Below, piece after piece: positions 1 to 8,874 of a DNA stretch of 64,000 nucleotides. The notes under the pieces were generated by a model. That model saw nothing but the letters and a program-made list of their open reading frames with translations. It was not told the origin of the DNA and ran no database searches. The position numbers were made by a program, and so were the translations under genes. The stretch lies in assembly GCA_026002875.1 (NCBI GenBank), contig BPGE01000001.1, positions 4,216,001 to 4,280,000 on the forward strand. The letters run 5' to 3'. Position 1 is the stretch's first letter; each line of letters starts with the position of its first letter. The DNA comes from Bryobacteraceae bacterium (GTDB lineage: Bacteria > Acidobacteriota > Terriglobia > Bryobacterales > Bryobacteraceae).

Positions 1-189
1 GGGCCGCCGCTCGAGCAGGCGGCTGAGCTCGGCGACCGCCTCCTCCTTTTTCCCCAGAAGATGAAGCGCACCCGCGCGGCCCAATTCGACGGGAATCTCC
101 GCCGGCTCCGCGCCCGCAGTCCGCTCCGCTTGCATTTCCGTGTTCCACTCTGGCATGACCAATTCTCCGAAATCCGATCTGCGAACCAT
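1..189 (-). CDS. TPR-like protein, N-terminal part only
   Basis: The gene runs off the left edge, so only about 63 N-terminal residues are visible. After a polar start the sequence reads like one helix pair of a tetratricopeptide repeat (ELGRAGALHLLGKKEEAVAE, then LSRLLERRP), which suggests a protein-interaction scaffold; the function cannot be given. Two starts are possible. The ATG at 189 lies one base after the stop of the upstream zinc-ribbon gene and follows a GGGGGGAT stretch. The in-frame ATG at 156 is preceded by GGAGAA at good spacing. The tight junction with the upstream gene implies one transcript. Confidence 0.55.
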   Translation of the reverse strand, partial: MVRRSDFGELVMPEWNTEMQAERTAGAEPAEIPVELGRAGALHLLGKKEEAVAELSRLLERRP

Positions 190-190
190 T

Positions 191-2638
191 TCACGATCCC
201 CCCGGCGAATGGAAGAACGGCATCCCTCCGCCGCCTTTTCCGATCCCGGCAGTCCACTCCGGCTGCGGGAAACGGCACACAAGATGCGGCAGCTTCAACC
301 GCAACGGATGGCGGACAATCAGGCTGCTCCAGTCCGCCGCAATCTCGTGAGCCGGCCTGTCTCCAATCAGGAGCCTCCGGCGAAGGCCGGAAGCCACCGG
401 CCGCATGGCTCCCCTCTCGACCGCAATCCGCAGCTGGCCGGTCTCCCGGCTGCGCCAGAGGGCTGGATTGAGCCCGATGGCAGGGGACAGGAATCGGCCC
501 GGCACCGTCCACAGTCCCGCAGCGGACCGGGGCTTCCACCCGCGCGAAAGAACCGGCGCGGTCCGCTCCGTAAATTCTGGCGCGGCGACAATGCCAGCCC
601 ATCCGGCCTGCGGCACCGCGGAAGCCGCCGCGAGACCGGAATCCGTTCGTCCGCGCTTCTGCTCAGCGGTCAGCCACGTTTTCCGCTTCAGCCCGCACGG
701 CGCTCGATGCCCGGCGCGACCTGACGGCATGGCGAGCTCCGGAATCCAGACATAGACCGGCTCGCCCGTTCTGAAAGAGGGGGGCGGGATGCGGCCCGGA
801 GCTTCTGGAGCCAGAGCGGCGCCCGGCCAGAACCAGTCCTTCTGGACCAGGGAGAGATTCTGCGGGGGCGCGGGGAGACAGAGAGCGGCGGCGGCAGACG
901 ACCATTCTTCAGCCGGCCGCACGGGCAGATCCCAGGCCCGATCTCGGGCCCGCCCGTGGACTACGGCCAACAGCGGCCCCTGCCGTTTCAGGGCCAGACC
1001 CTGCGGCGCGCAGGCGGGCGCCGAGAACCGATGCGCCGGCGCTGCAAGGATGACCGCCGCCTCTGGCTGAGAGTAAGCTTCCTGGACGGGCGCCCTTCTC
1101 CCAGCGGCGGCAGGCGCCGGTGAAGGCTCCGGCAGAAGCGGCATCCTCAGCAGGCGGCCCGCGGCGGGAAGAACTGTGCTGAATGAGACTCGAAGGGCGG
1201 CTCGACCCTGCTGATCCTCCTGGCTGCACCACACCTCCGGCCTCGCGGGCGCTGCCGACCACGACGGACGAGCCAGCGGCGCGGAATCCGGCACGGACGA
1301 AGAGGAGCGGATTCGATCCGGCCGCCGCAGCACCACCGTCCGGGATCGTGCGAACAGCGTGGGAGACGCGGCCGGCGCTGTTGGCGCGTTGGGGGACGTC
1401 TTCATGGTGTCCTCACAGCCGGTCCCGGCCCACCCGCGGCAACCAGAACCGGGCGTTGCCCCGCAAGCCGGGGCCGAACGGTCTATCCCGATCAGAAGTG
1501 CATCCCGTGTGCGGCGCGGCCACCGCGAGAGCCAACGGGTGGCGCCCGGGGCACCGGGCGACCGCGGCCAAACGCCCTGTCTGCCAGCTTCCACGGCGCT
1601 CTCCGCAGTGCGCCAGCCGGTTTCGTCAGGGAGCGATCCGGGCGATGCGAACCGACCGGGGCGCTTCATTTCCGGAGGGGCTTCGCGCAGTGGCAACCGG
1701 CTTGATCGCCAGATGGCTCCCGTCCCTGCGGACACCTGCCACGCCGATGCCGGCATGGTTTCCATCCAGGTCTCGAGCGCCGCCGGAGGCGCTGCCGGGC
1801 TCAGTCTTCGATGCGGAATGGAGAGCCATTGGCGCAGAGGGCGGAAGCCAGCCGGATTCCCGCGAAGTCCGGAGGAAGGCACGGAAACGCTCTCCCGCTG
1901 CCCTGCCTGCCATGCAGGCCAGGAGGAGCTGCGCTGAGGCGCCGCCATCGCGTCCATTCCGTGACTCGCATGATAGCCCCGGATGCTGACGGAGGCCAGG
2001 GGGTTGGGGCGCGGCAGTCCGCAACCGCGATGGACGGTCACCAGCGGGAGCCTGTGCTGCGGCTCTCCCGTATGTCTCCATCCGGCAGACGGGGGTCTTC
2101 GGGAACCGCTCTGCCCTTCCCGCCAGAACGTGTAGGCCGTGAGTTTCCCGATCCGGGCGATACTGCCACCGGACTTCAGGCCGAGATCCGGGCCCACGGG
2201 CGGGGGCGCCGGCCTGAGGTTCCGCCATTGGAGCTCCGGATGCGGAAGAGGCCATTCGTCCCGCACGTCACCCCTGCCGTCGCGGGACTGAGGCGGCCGG
2301 ATTGTGACTTTTGCCGTCTCCGATCTCAGGCGGGATCCGCCGCCCCGCCGCTGGTATCGCCTGACGCGCTCGAGAATGCTCTCGGCCTGCTTCCGGTAAT
2401 GTTGCTGCTCGTGCTCCGCCGAGCAGAAGCGGTCTCCCTTCAGACGGGACAGCAGCGGCAGGGCTGCGCCGCACCAGAGGCACGTCCCCTCTTCGCGCCT
2501 TCTGCCGGAGGCGCCTGAGGCCTCCTCGCCGTGCGCCTCCGCATGCTCCGGGCAGCAGTAGCCCCCGTGGAGACGCAGAACGTCCTCAGGAAAAACCTCC
2601 TGGCAATAGGGGCACCGGCTTTCGCGACGTTCAGCCAC
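191..2638 (-). CDS. Zinc-ribbon protein with long Pro/Arg/Trp-rich body, unknown function
   Basis: An 815-residue reading frame starting with GTG, preceded by AAAGAGAGAA. The first 85 residues hold two zinc-ligand clusters: CPYC followed by YCCPEH, then CLWC followed by FCSAEHEQQH, so two small zinc fingers of mixed Cys/His type are likely. From about residue 100 onward the protein is low in aliphatic helices and rich in Pro, Arg, Ser, Gly and regularly spaced Trp, with no membrane segment or recognisable domain; it looks disordered or a poorly packed repeat. The frame ends one base before the TPR gene, which supports a real gene end. Long open frames arise by chance in DNA this GC-rich, so the body is less certain than the zinc fingers. 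Function unknown; a nucleic-acid or protein adaptor role would be a guess. Confidence 0.5.
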   Translation of the reverse strand: MAERRESRCPYCQEVFPEDVLRLHGGYCCPEHAEAHGEEASGASGRRREEGTCLWCGAALPLLSRLKGDRFCSAEHEQQHYRKQAESILERVRRYQRRGGGSRLRSETAKVTIRPPQSRDGRGDVRDEWPLPHPELQWRNLRPAPPPVGPDLGLKSGGSIARIGKLTAYTFWREGQSGSRRPPSAGWRHTGEPQHRLPLVTVHRGCGLPRPNPLASVSIRGYHASHGMDAMAAPQRSSSWPAWQAGQRESVSVPSSGLRGNPAGFRPLRQWLSIPHRRLSPAAPPAALETWMETMPASAWQVSAGTGAIWRSSRLPLREAPPEMKRPGRFASPGSLPDETGWRTAESAVEAGRQGVWPRSPGAPGATRWLSRWPRRTRDALLIGIDRSAPACGATPGSGCRGWAGTGCEDTMKTSPNAPTAPAASPTLFARSRTVVLRRPDRIRSSSSVPDSAPLARPSWSAAPARPEVWCSQEDQQGRAALRVSFSTVLPAAGRLLRMPLLPEPSPAPAAAGRRAPVQEAYSQPEAAVILAAPAHRFSAPACAPQGLALKRQGPLLAVVHGRARDRAWDLPVRPAEEWSSAAAALCLPAPPQNLSLVQKDWFWPGAALAPEAPGRIPPPSFRTGEPVYVWIPELAMPSGRAGHRAPCGLKRKTWLTAEQKRGRTDSGLAAASAVPQAGWAGIVAAPEFTERTAPVLSRGWKPRSAAGLWTVPGRFLSPAIGLNPALWRSRETGQLRIAVERGAMRPVASGLRRRLLIGDRPAHEIAADWSSLIVRHPLRLKLPHLVCRFPQPEWTAGIGKGGGGMPFFHSPGGS

Positions 2639-2732
2639 GGCTATTCTCTCTTTCGGCCGGGAAAGCCCGGAAGATTAGCCCGGACTCGGGTAAAAGTCCG
2701 AGACCGGCGATCCAGGCGGGCGCGGACCGCGA

Positions 2733-2738
2733 TAGAAT
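2733..2738 (+). promoter_or_regulatory. -10 element TAGAAT, implying a leaderless transcript for the GH51 gene
   Basis: TAGAAT is followed by exactly six bases and then the ATG at 2745. A start site seven bases after a -10 box would fall on the A of that ATG. No Shine-Dalgarno sequence is present upstream. Confidence 0.4.
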
Positions 2739-2744
2739 TCCCGC

Positions 2745-4295
2745 ATGAAATCGCTTACGATCCTCGTGCTCGCCGCCTCCGGCCTGCTTGCCCAGACGCC
2801 TCAGGCCCGCATCAAGATCGACACGGACCGCCGCATCGGCGAGATCCACCCGCACATCTTCGGCAACTTCGCCGAGCACCTCGGCCGCTGCATCTATGGC
2901 GGCATCTACGACGAAGGCAGCCCGCTGGCCGACGACAAAGGCTACCGCAAGGACGTCATGGAGGCCACGCGCAATCTCGGCGTCACCATCCTCCGCTGGC
3001 CAGGAGGCAACTTCGCCTCCGGCTACAACTGGAAAGACGGCATCGGACCCAAAGACCAGCGCCCGGCCCGCCCGGATCATGCCTGGGGCGACATCGACTC
3101 CAACCGGTTCGGAACCGATGAATTTCTCCAATACTGCGAGAGGATCGGCGCCGAGCCGTACATCTGCATCAACGCCGGCCTTGGCACGATCAACGAAGCC
3201 CGCGAGTGGGTCGAGTACACCAACGAGTCGCGCAACACCTACTGGGCCGATCTGCGCCGCAAGAACGGCCGCGACAAGCCGTACAACGTCAAATACTGGA
3301 GCCTCGGCAACGAAATCGACGGCCCCTGGCAGCTGGGCCACAAGAACGCCGAGGATTACGCCAAGTTCGCCCTGGAGGCTGCCAAGGCCATGCGGCGCGC
3401 CGACGAGTCGATCAAGCTGATCGCCGCCGGCTCGTCCAATTTCGGCCCTGGAGCGGACTGGATCGCCTGGAACCGCGTCGTGCTCGAGCGTCTCCGCGGC
3501 GAGATCGACTACATCAGCCTGCACACCTACATCGGCAACCGCGAAAACAACCTGGAAAGCTTTCTGGCCGCCTCGGCCGATATCGATCAGCGCATTGAGA
3601 TCACCGAGGGTCTGATCCGCGCCGCGCTCGCCGGCCGCCGCATCCGCCGCCCCATCTACATCGCATTCGACGAGTGGAATGTCTGGTACCGCACCATGGG
3701 CCAGTCCGAGTTCGAGACCGGATCGACGCGGCTCGAGGAGAAATACAACTTCGAGGACGCGCTTGCGATGGGCGTGTTCTTCAATTCCTTTTTCCGCCAC
3801 GCGCACATCGTGAAAATGGCCAACCTGGCGCAGCTGGTCAACGTCATTGCGCCGATCTTCACCAACAGGGAGGGGCTCTTCCTGCAGCCCATCTACTTCC
3901 CCATCGCCGAATATGCGAAGCAGAAGGGCAACATCGCGCTGGACGCGCTGGTCGAATCGCCGAAGTACAAGGCCGGCAACCGCGGCGAACTGGGTTATCT
4001 GGATGCCAGCGTCACCTGGAACCAGAAGGAGCGCGCGCTGTACGTGAACGTGCTCAACCGCAGCGCCTCGCAGGACATCTCGGCGCGCATCGAGAACGTC
4101 GAAGGGCGGCTGGCGCCTGCGGCCGAGTTCTGGCAGATGTATCACGAAGACCTGAAGGCCACGCACACCTTCGGGGACGACAGGCGCGTGCGTCCCCGCA
4201 CGTGGCGCGAAACCCTGAAGCTCGAGCGCAACGGCTTCGCTTACCGCTTCCCGAAGCACTCGCTGACGATCATCCGGCTTTCTCTCGAGCCCTGA
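2745..4295 (+). CDS. Exported alpha-L-arabinofuranosidase, GH51 family
   Basis: A 516-residue enzyme predicted to remove terminal alpha-L-arabinofuranosyl units from plant arabinans or arabinoxylans. A short signal peptide ([17 protein letters not shown]) predicts export. The GH51 fold is clear: the [19 protein letters not shown] opening, the [14 protein letters not shown] strand, the acid/base Glu190 in [13 protein letters not shown] and the nucleophile Glu310 in [10 protein letters not shown], followed by the C-terminal beta-sandwich. Length fits the family. No ribosome-binding site lies before the ATG; a -10-like hexamer six bases upstream suggests leaderless translation. The SDR gene follows after 22 bases. 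No other glycan-degrading gene is adjacent, so it does not sit in an obvious utilisation cluster. Family assignment is firm; the substrate is inferred. Confidence 0.93.
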   Translation: MKSLTILVLAASGLLAQTPQARIKIDTDRRIGEIHPHIFGNFAEHLGRCIYGGIYDEGSPLADDKGYRKDVMEATRNLGVTILRWPGGNFASGYNWKDGIGPKDQRPARPDHAWGDIDSNRFGTDEFLQYCERIGAEPYICINAGLGTINEAREWVEYTNESRNTYWADLRRKNGRDKPYNVKYWSLGNEIDGPWQLGHKNAEDYAKFALEAAKAMRRADESIKLIAAGSSNFGPGADWIAWNRVVLERLRGEIDYISLHTYIGNRENNLESFLAASADIDQRIEITEGLIRAALAGRRIRRPIYIAFDEWNVWYRTMGQSEFETGSTRLEEKYNFEDALAMGVFFNSFFRHAHIVKMANLAQLVNVIAPIFTNREGLFLQPIYFPIAEYAKQKGNIALDALVESPKYKAGNRGELGYLDASVTWNQKERALYVNVLNRSASQDISARIENVEGRLAPAAEFWQMYHEDLKATHTFGDDRRVRPRTWRETLKLERNGFAYRFPKHSLTIIRLSLEP

Positions 4296-4305
4296 GCCTC
4301 CCCGC

Positions 4306-4311
4306 TATGCT
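4306..4311 (+). promoter_or_regulatory. -10 element TATGCT, six bases before the SDR start
   Basis: TATGCT, six bases (gggctc), then the ATG at 4318: the same geometry as at 2733-2745. This would give the SDR gene its own leaderless transcript although it lies only 22 bases after the GH51 stop. Confidence 0.35.
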
Positions 4312-4317
4312 GGGCTC

Positions 4318-5043
4318 ATGGGTTCCCTGAACGGAAAGACGGCCATTGTGACGGGCGCCTCCCGCGGCATCGGCCGCGCCATCGCGGAGCGGCTGGCCGC
4401 GGAGGGCGCGCGCGTTGTGGTGAATTACGCAGGCTCCGCGGCCGCGGCGGAAGAGCTGGCCGCGCGCATCGGCGGGCTGGCCGTCCGCGCGGACGTCTCG
4501 CAAAAACAGGAAGTCCTGGAAATGTTCGACCGAGCCGAGGCGGCGTCCGGGGGCCTGGACATCGTGGTGAACAACGCCGCCGTGGCCGTCATGAAGCCCC
4601 TGGCGGAATTCTCCGATGAAGAATTCGAGCGCGTCTTCGCCGTGAACACGCGCGGCGCTTTTTACTGCTGCCGAGAGGCGGCGCGGCGGCTGCGCGACGG
4701 CGGCCGGATCGTGAACATTTCGACAGGCGCCACCGTGGGCGGAACGGCGGGCGGCTCCGTGTACTGCGCGAGCAAGGCGGCCGTCGAGCAGTTCACCCGA
4801 GCCCTGGCCCGCGAGCTGGCGCCGCGCCGCATCACCGTGAACACCGTCTCGCCGGGGTTCACGGAGACGGACATGTTCGCCTCGCTCCCGCATCTGGCCG
4901 AACTTGCGCCGAAGCTCACGCCGCTCGGCCGGGCCGGCAGGCCGGAAGAGATCGCCGCCGTCGTGGCCTGGCTGTGCTCGGAGGACGCGGGCTGGATCAC
5001 GGGCCAGAACATCCAGGCCGGCGGCGGGCTCACGATGGTTTGA
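4318..5043 (+). CDS. Short-chain dehydrogenase/reductase, FabG-like
   Basis: A 241-residue classical SDR using NAD(P)H to interconvert a carbonyl and an alcohol. The cofactor motif TGASRGIG is at residues 12-19, NNAA begins at 85, the catalytic Ser lies in NISTG near 136, and the YxxxK pair is Tyr149 and Lys153 (VYCASKAAVE). The C-terminus (WITGQNIQAGGGL) is typical of 3-oxoacyl-ACP reductase and sugar dehydrogenase members. Without acyl-carrier or fatty-acid genes nearby it need not be the housekeeping FabG, and its substrate cannot be read from sequence. It faces the convergent DHPS-like gene 14 bases downstream. Confidence 0.85.
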   Translation: MGSLNGKTAIVTGASRGIGRAIAERLAAEGARVVVNYAGSAAAAEELAARIGGLAVRADVSQKQEVLEMFDRAEAASGGLDIVVNNAAVAVMKPLAEFSDEEFERVFAVNTRGAFYCCREAARRLRDGGRIVNISTGATVGGTAGGSVYCASKAAVEQFTRALARELAPRRITVNTVSPGFTETDMFASLPHLAELAPKLTPLGRAGRPEEIAAVVAWLCSEDAGWITGQNIQAGGGLTMV

Positions 5044-5057
5044 GCCTGTGCGCCGTC

Positions 5058-5912
5058 TCAGCTCCTGGCCGCGGCGGCGAGCAGGAAGCCGTCCGTGATG
5101 AGCGCAGCCGGACGCAGTCCCGCGGGATCCGCCGTGCGGAGAATGTGCGCCCCGCGCGCCAGGCAGAGGGCGGCCACGGCGGAGGCGGTCATGGCGGATG
5201 GCTCCACTCGCGTGTCCGCGTCGAACGGCTGCCCGTCGGGACTGACCACGACGGGGATGCGCAGCCGCTGGAACTCTTCCAGCGCGGCCAGCAGCTCCGT
5301 GTTGGTTTCTTTGCGCTTGCCCATCCCGAAGCCCGGGTCGGCGGCCAGGCGCGCGCGCTCGACGCCCAGCCGGTTGGCGCGGTTGAGGGCGGCCGTCAGT
5401 TCCGCCAGCACGAGCGTCACGGGGTTTTTCCACGCGCCAAGCTTCGTCCACTTGTCGGGAGTCTCGCGCATATGCTGCAACACGAACGCTGCGTCGTGTT
5501 TCAACACGACGCGGCCGAGGTCCTGATCCAGCGTGAGCCCCGACGGGTCGCGGATGATCAGGGCTCCGTACTCGATGGCCTTTTCGGCGACGGCGGGCTT
5601 CCACGTCTGCACGGCCAGCGGCACGGGCAGCTTGCCGCGGAGCCTTTTGAGGATCGGCACGAGCCGGCGGATCTCGTCGGCTTCGCTGAGCAGCGGCACG
5701 CCGGCGGCGTAGCGCTCCACGGCGATCTCGATGAAGTCCGCGCCCGCATCGACGAGCTCATTGGCGCGCACGAACGCGCGGTCCGGCTCTTCGTATGTGC
5801 GCACGCCGCGCTCGGGCGGGGCCCAGGCTTCCACCACGCCGCAAATGAGCGTTCTGTCCCCGAGCCGCCAGACTTCGCTGCCGACCTTCCATTCCACACG
5901 GTTCCGAGGCAT
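5058..5912 (-). CDS. Divergent dihydropteroate-synthase-like TIM-barrel protein
   Basis: A 284-residue protein with the beta/alpha-barrel outline of pterin-binding enzymes: an initial strand LICGVVEAW, then ELVDAGADFIEIAVER, then ALIIRDPSG, then AADPGFGMGKRKETNTELLAAL, which match the order of DHPS landmarks. The canonical active-site pieces are altered. The NVTPDSF loop is replaced by VVEAWAPPERGV, the SIDT strand by AVQTWKP, and the SRKS pterin site by SPDGQPF. A canonical folP lies elsewhere in this window (54963-55766), so this copy probably does not make folate. It may bind another pterin-like or methyl-carrying ligand. It starts 11 bases before the mcrC stop on the same strand side but is oriented as a separate downstream gene. 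Fold fairly sure, role unknown. Confidence 0.6.
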   Translation of the reverse strand: MPRNRVEWKVGSEVWRLGDRTLICGVVEAWAPPERGVRTYEEPDRAFVRANELVDAGADFIEIAVERYAAGVPLLSEADEIRRLVPILKRLRGKLPVPLAVQTWKPAVAEKAIEYGALIIRDPSGLTLDQDLGRVVLKHDAAFVLQHMRETPDKWTKLGAWKNPVTLVLAELTAALNRANRLGVERARLAADPGFGMGKRKETNTELLAALEEFQRLRIPVVVSPDGQPFDADTRVEPSAMTASAVAALCLARGAHILRTADPAGLRPAALITDGFLLAAAARS

Positions 5913-5923
5913 CTACTTCCATC

Positions 5924-7411
5924 CTACGCAGCCTGCCGCCGGAACTTTCGAATCGCATCGATGACGGGCTCAGCCGCTTCCTCAACCCGCGCCTCCATCG
6001 GAATTGAACACAGCCATAACTGAGAGGCTGCCCCAGCCGAAGCAACGTCCGCCCGCAGGATCGCCAGATTTCGCCTTTTGAGGGAATCCCAAGTCTCCTT
6101 CCTGCAGGGGTACACAAGCAACGCCAGCCGGCTCCTACCACCATAAAGCGACGAGTAGGCCAGAACCTGAAGAATATCTTCGCGATGCGTCTCGCGAATT
6201 TCGTCCGCGACATCACGATATGTGTGAGATGAGATTTCTTCGAAGTGCCGCTTGTATTTGGCGTCCGCAATCAGCGTGACATCGTGGGCTTCGAGGACAA
6301 AATCCGGGATCAGGCTCAATTGCGTACCCACACGCGGGTACTCCCAACGGAGAGGCACCTGTGTCTGGCGAAGCCGGCCGCGCTGGAGGGCACCGCCAAC
6401 GTTTCGGCTGACCTTCTCCAGCACACACTCGACCCAGGCTTCAAAGAATTGATCCATATCCATCACCCACGGAATCCCCTCCAGATCACACACCCCTGCC
6501 AGTCCGCGCTCTTCGGCTGTCCACTCGATCGCTTCAAGCCCTTCCATGAGAATCTCGCTTCGAAGAGGGAGCCGCGCGAACCTCTCGGTCAATGTGGGCG
6601 CTGGGCGAACAGGGGCCACATCCCTGACTTTCTCGATTAATCCCTGTGCCCGCTCGAGCAACTGATGCACAAATCCACCGTGTTCGACCTGGGTAGACAG
6701 ACTTCGAGCCTGAATTTCTGCTGTCCAGCGAATCATGCCTTTCAGGTGGCTGTCGTCTCTCAGGTCTGGATAGCGGCAGGGAACCCGATCTGCTCTCCCT
6801 GCGGCAAGGTGGCGGTTCACGTAGTCGTTCCAACGGATGGTGCCTTTGGGGGCAGGCAGCACATCTTCTTTGAAATCAAATCGCCGCTGCAATTGCCTGA
6901 GGAGTGTTTCCAACCGCTCCAACACCATCAGAGAGATCACCCACGGTGGGACACGGCGCTCCGACCTTCGAAGCAACGGCAGGCGCAGTGGCCTTGGAAC
7001 GACTCTCCAGCCCATTTGGCCAAGCATGGGACCCAGGCCTTTCCAGGGGAAACGGGGCTGGACGACAACCCCGAAGTCGGGTTTCCCAGTGAGAGGAGAG
7101 ACAAGCGGGACAGCACCGATCGTCGAGGCAGACTGAATCTGAAGAGCCACCTGTGATCCGTCGTAGATTGAAGCGACCTCCAGATTCAGCTGGTCAAACA
7201 ACTGCCGGTTCTGTACGAGGAGTTGCTCGGCCAGCCTCGCGTGAGTCGCTCCCGCCATCCTGCGGTCTTTCACGGGAAACAGTCTGTCGGCAATGATCCG
7301 CTGTCGCGAATGATCTTCCAGTTCCAGACAGCAGTTCTGAACTGGAGACGCCTTCTCCAGGGGGCTCGGCACGGCCTTCTTGAGCTGCTGGCTGGGTTTT
7401 GGCGATTTCAT
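5924..7411 (-). CDS. mcrC: McrC-like nuclease subunit of a type IV restriction system
   Basis: A 495-residue protein matching McrC, which in McrBC supplies DNA cleavage while McrB supplies GTP-driven translocation on modified DNA. The C-terminal half carries a PD-(D/E)xK nuclease core: Asp370 in SLIPDFVLE, then Asp383 and Lys385 in LIADAKYK, followed by the HREDILQVLAYSSLYG helix normal in McrC. The N-terminal half is mixed alpha/beta with no motif I can name. The ATG overlaps the mcrB stop by four bases (ATGA), so the two subunits are translationally coupled. GC content and codon choice seem somewhat lower than in flanking genes, which would fit horizontal transfer. Confidence 0.82.
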   Translation of the reverse strand: MKSPKPSQQLKKAVPSPLEKASPVQNCCLELEDHSRQRIIADRLFPVKDRRMAGATHARLAEQLLVQNRQLFDQLNLEVASIYDGSQVALQIQSASTIGAVPLVSPLTGKPDFGVVVQPRFPWKGLGPMLGQMGWRVVPRPLRLPLLRRSERRVPPWVISLMVLERLETLLRQLQRRFDFKEDVLPAPKGTIRWNDYVNRHLAAGRADRVPCRYPDLRDDSHLKGMIRWTAEIQARSLSTQVEHGGFVHQLLERAQGLIEKVRDVAPVRPAPTLTERFARLPLRSEILMEGLEAIEWTAEERGLAGVCDLEGIPWVMDMDQFFEAWVECVLEKVSRNVGGALQRGRLRQTQVPLRWEYPRVGTQLSLIPDFVLEAHDVTLIADAKYKRHFEEISSHTYRDVADEIRETHREDILQVLAYSSLYGGRSRLALLVYPCRKETWDSLKRRNLAILRADVASAGAASQLWLCSIPMEARVEEAAEPVIDAIRKFRRQAA

Positions 7412-8874
7412 CCCATTGCCTCAATCTCCTGAATCAGTGCGCGTACATTTTCTGCGAATCCCGCGACAAAGCCTTGGGCCAGATACTCATTCAGCAGAGG
7501 GACCAACTCAAATCGGAGTTTCCGGGCGGCTGCCTGTTCGTCCTTTTCCAGGAAATAGGAATGTCCGGGCACCAGTGCCAGCGCATCATCGGAAGCGTGT
7601 TCCAGGAACAGTGACAGGGTCTTGCGGAAATACGTTTTCGTAAGCTCGCAGCCGTGGTCGTGTACCACCTGATAGGACGGCCACATGTCCACGAAGGCAA
7701 AGCGCCGGCGGACTGCGACGTCGACGAGAGCAATGCTCCGGTCCGCCGTGTTCATGGTTCCGAGGATGTGAAGATTCCGGGGCAATCGGAGCCGGTTTCC
7801 AATGGGCAATCCGAAGTCGTGGGCAAGGCTGACTTCCCGGTCGGGATCTTCCGACTCAAGCAGGAAAATCGCCTCGCCGAGGACTTTCGCCAGATCAGCC
7901 CGGTTGATCTCGTCCACGACGAGCAGAAACTCCCTGTCGCCGGCACTGGCCACAGCGTTGAGCAGATACCCACGCTTTGGGGCGAATCGAAGTCCGACTT
8001 CCGAACCGTCCACCACTGGAGCCAGGCCACCGATGAAGTTCTCGTATGTCGTATTTGCGTGGAATTGAACAATCTCGCCTCTATGATTGAACTTCTCTGC
8101 GAGCAGCCGCTTTGCCAGATGTGTCTTGCCAGTGCCCGGTGGGCCCTGCAGGATCACAAACCGCCGCCGCAGCAGAAGCTGAAGCACATCCTCCTCATTC
8201 GTCGCTGGCATCATGCACCCGAACCATTGGGCACGGATTCTACCTGCTTCTGATGAGGACGAGCTGAGCGGATCATAGCCGCGCTCTTCGACAAGCAAAT
8301 CCAGAAATGCCAGCAGGCCGTTCCGCGCCAGCTGGACATTGTCAGCCGGCGGGCGGAACAGTCCGTACACTTCTGCCCCATAGCGCCGGAGAGCCTTGCC
8401 GAGCTCCGGCCAACGGTTCACAACGGTCTCTGGTATCCGGACATCCGCCCGCGTAGGATCCTGTTTTGCCCACGCCGAGCCCGCGGCTTGCTGATTGAGC
8501 CATGAGCAGATCGCACGGACCTTCCGCGCGTGGCCTGGTCGGCTCAGGATGCCCTCGTCCGGACTCAACCCCTGTGTTCCTACCACGAATCCGATCAGGC
8601 ACGGACCCGATGTCCAGTCCGTTGGCGGGAAAAAAACAAGAGACGTGCCACCGTAAGCGCCGCTGTCCGGGTTCTGCGGGTGAATATACGCTGCGTAGGG
8701 AACTTCGATGTCCTCGGGTGCGCGCAACTTGAGCGTGTTTCGGGCCTTGTCTGGATATCGGCCGTGGCCACCGAATAGCCGATCAAGAGCTTCCTGGTGG
8801 TTCTTCGCCCAGTTCTGCTTCCGAGGATTGAGAATCAGCGCAATCAGCTCGTCAATGGGCATCCCCTTAGTCAT
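7408..8874 (-). CDS. mcrB: McrB-like AAA+ GTPase of a type IV restriction system
   Basis: A 488-residue motor. Residues 1 to about 210 form a recognition-type domain that I cannot match to the classical McrB modified-cytosine binder; it contains SLVFFPPTDW and LIGFVVGTQGLSPDEGI. The AAA+ module follows: Walker A GPPGTGKT at 244-251, Walker B LLVVDEINRADLAKVLGE, and the McrB signature GTMNTADRS (Asn375) followed by VRRRF. With McrC this should cleave DNA bearing foreign modifications. The ATG at 8874 is used here. An in-frame ATG at 8862 (MPIDELIALIL) follows TATGAC at leaderless spacing and is a good alternative. No methylase gene is adjacent, as expected for type IV. Confidence 0.85.
   Translation of the reverse strand: MTKGMPIDELIALILNPRKQNWAKNHQEALDRLFGGHGRYPDKARNTLKLRAPEDIEVPYAAYIHPQNPDSGAYGGTSLVFFPPTDWTSGPCLIGFVVGTQGLSPDEGILSRPGHARKVRAICSWLNQQAAGSAWAKQDPTRADVRIPETVVNRWPELGKALRRYGAEVYGLFRPPADNVQLARNGLLAFLDLLVEERGYDPLSSSSSEAGRIRAQWFGCMMPATNEEDVLQLLLRRRFVILQGPPGTGKTHLAKRLLAEKFNHRGEIVQFHANTTYENFIGGLAPVVDGSEVGLRFAPKRGYLLNAVASAGDREFLLVVDEINRADLAKVLGEAIFLLESEDPDREVSLAHDFGLPIGNRLRLPRNLHILGTMNTADRSIALVDVAVRRRFAFVDMWPSYQVVHDHGCELTKTYFRKTLSLFLEHASDDALALVPGHSYFLEKDEQAAARKLRFELVPLLNEYLAQGFVAGFAENVRALIQEIEAMG

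Noticed and set aside
2631-4259. A 542-codon minus-strand frame over the GH51 gene
   Set aside because: Shadow frame; catalytic residues are on the plus strand.
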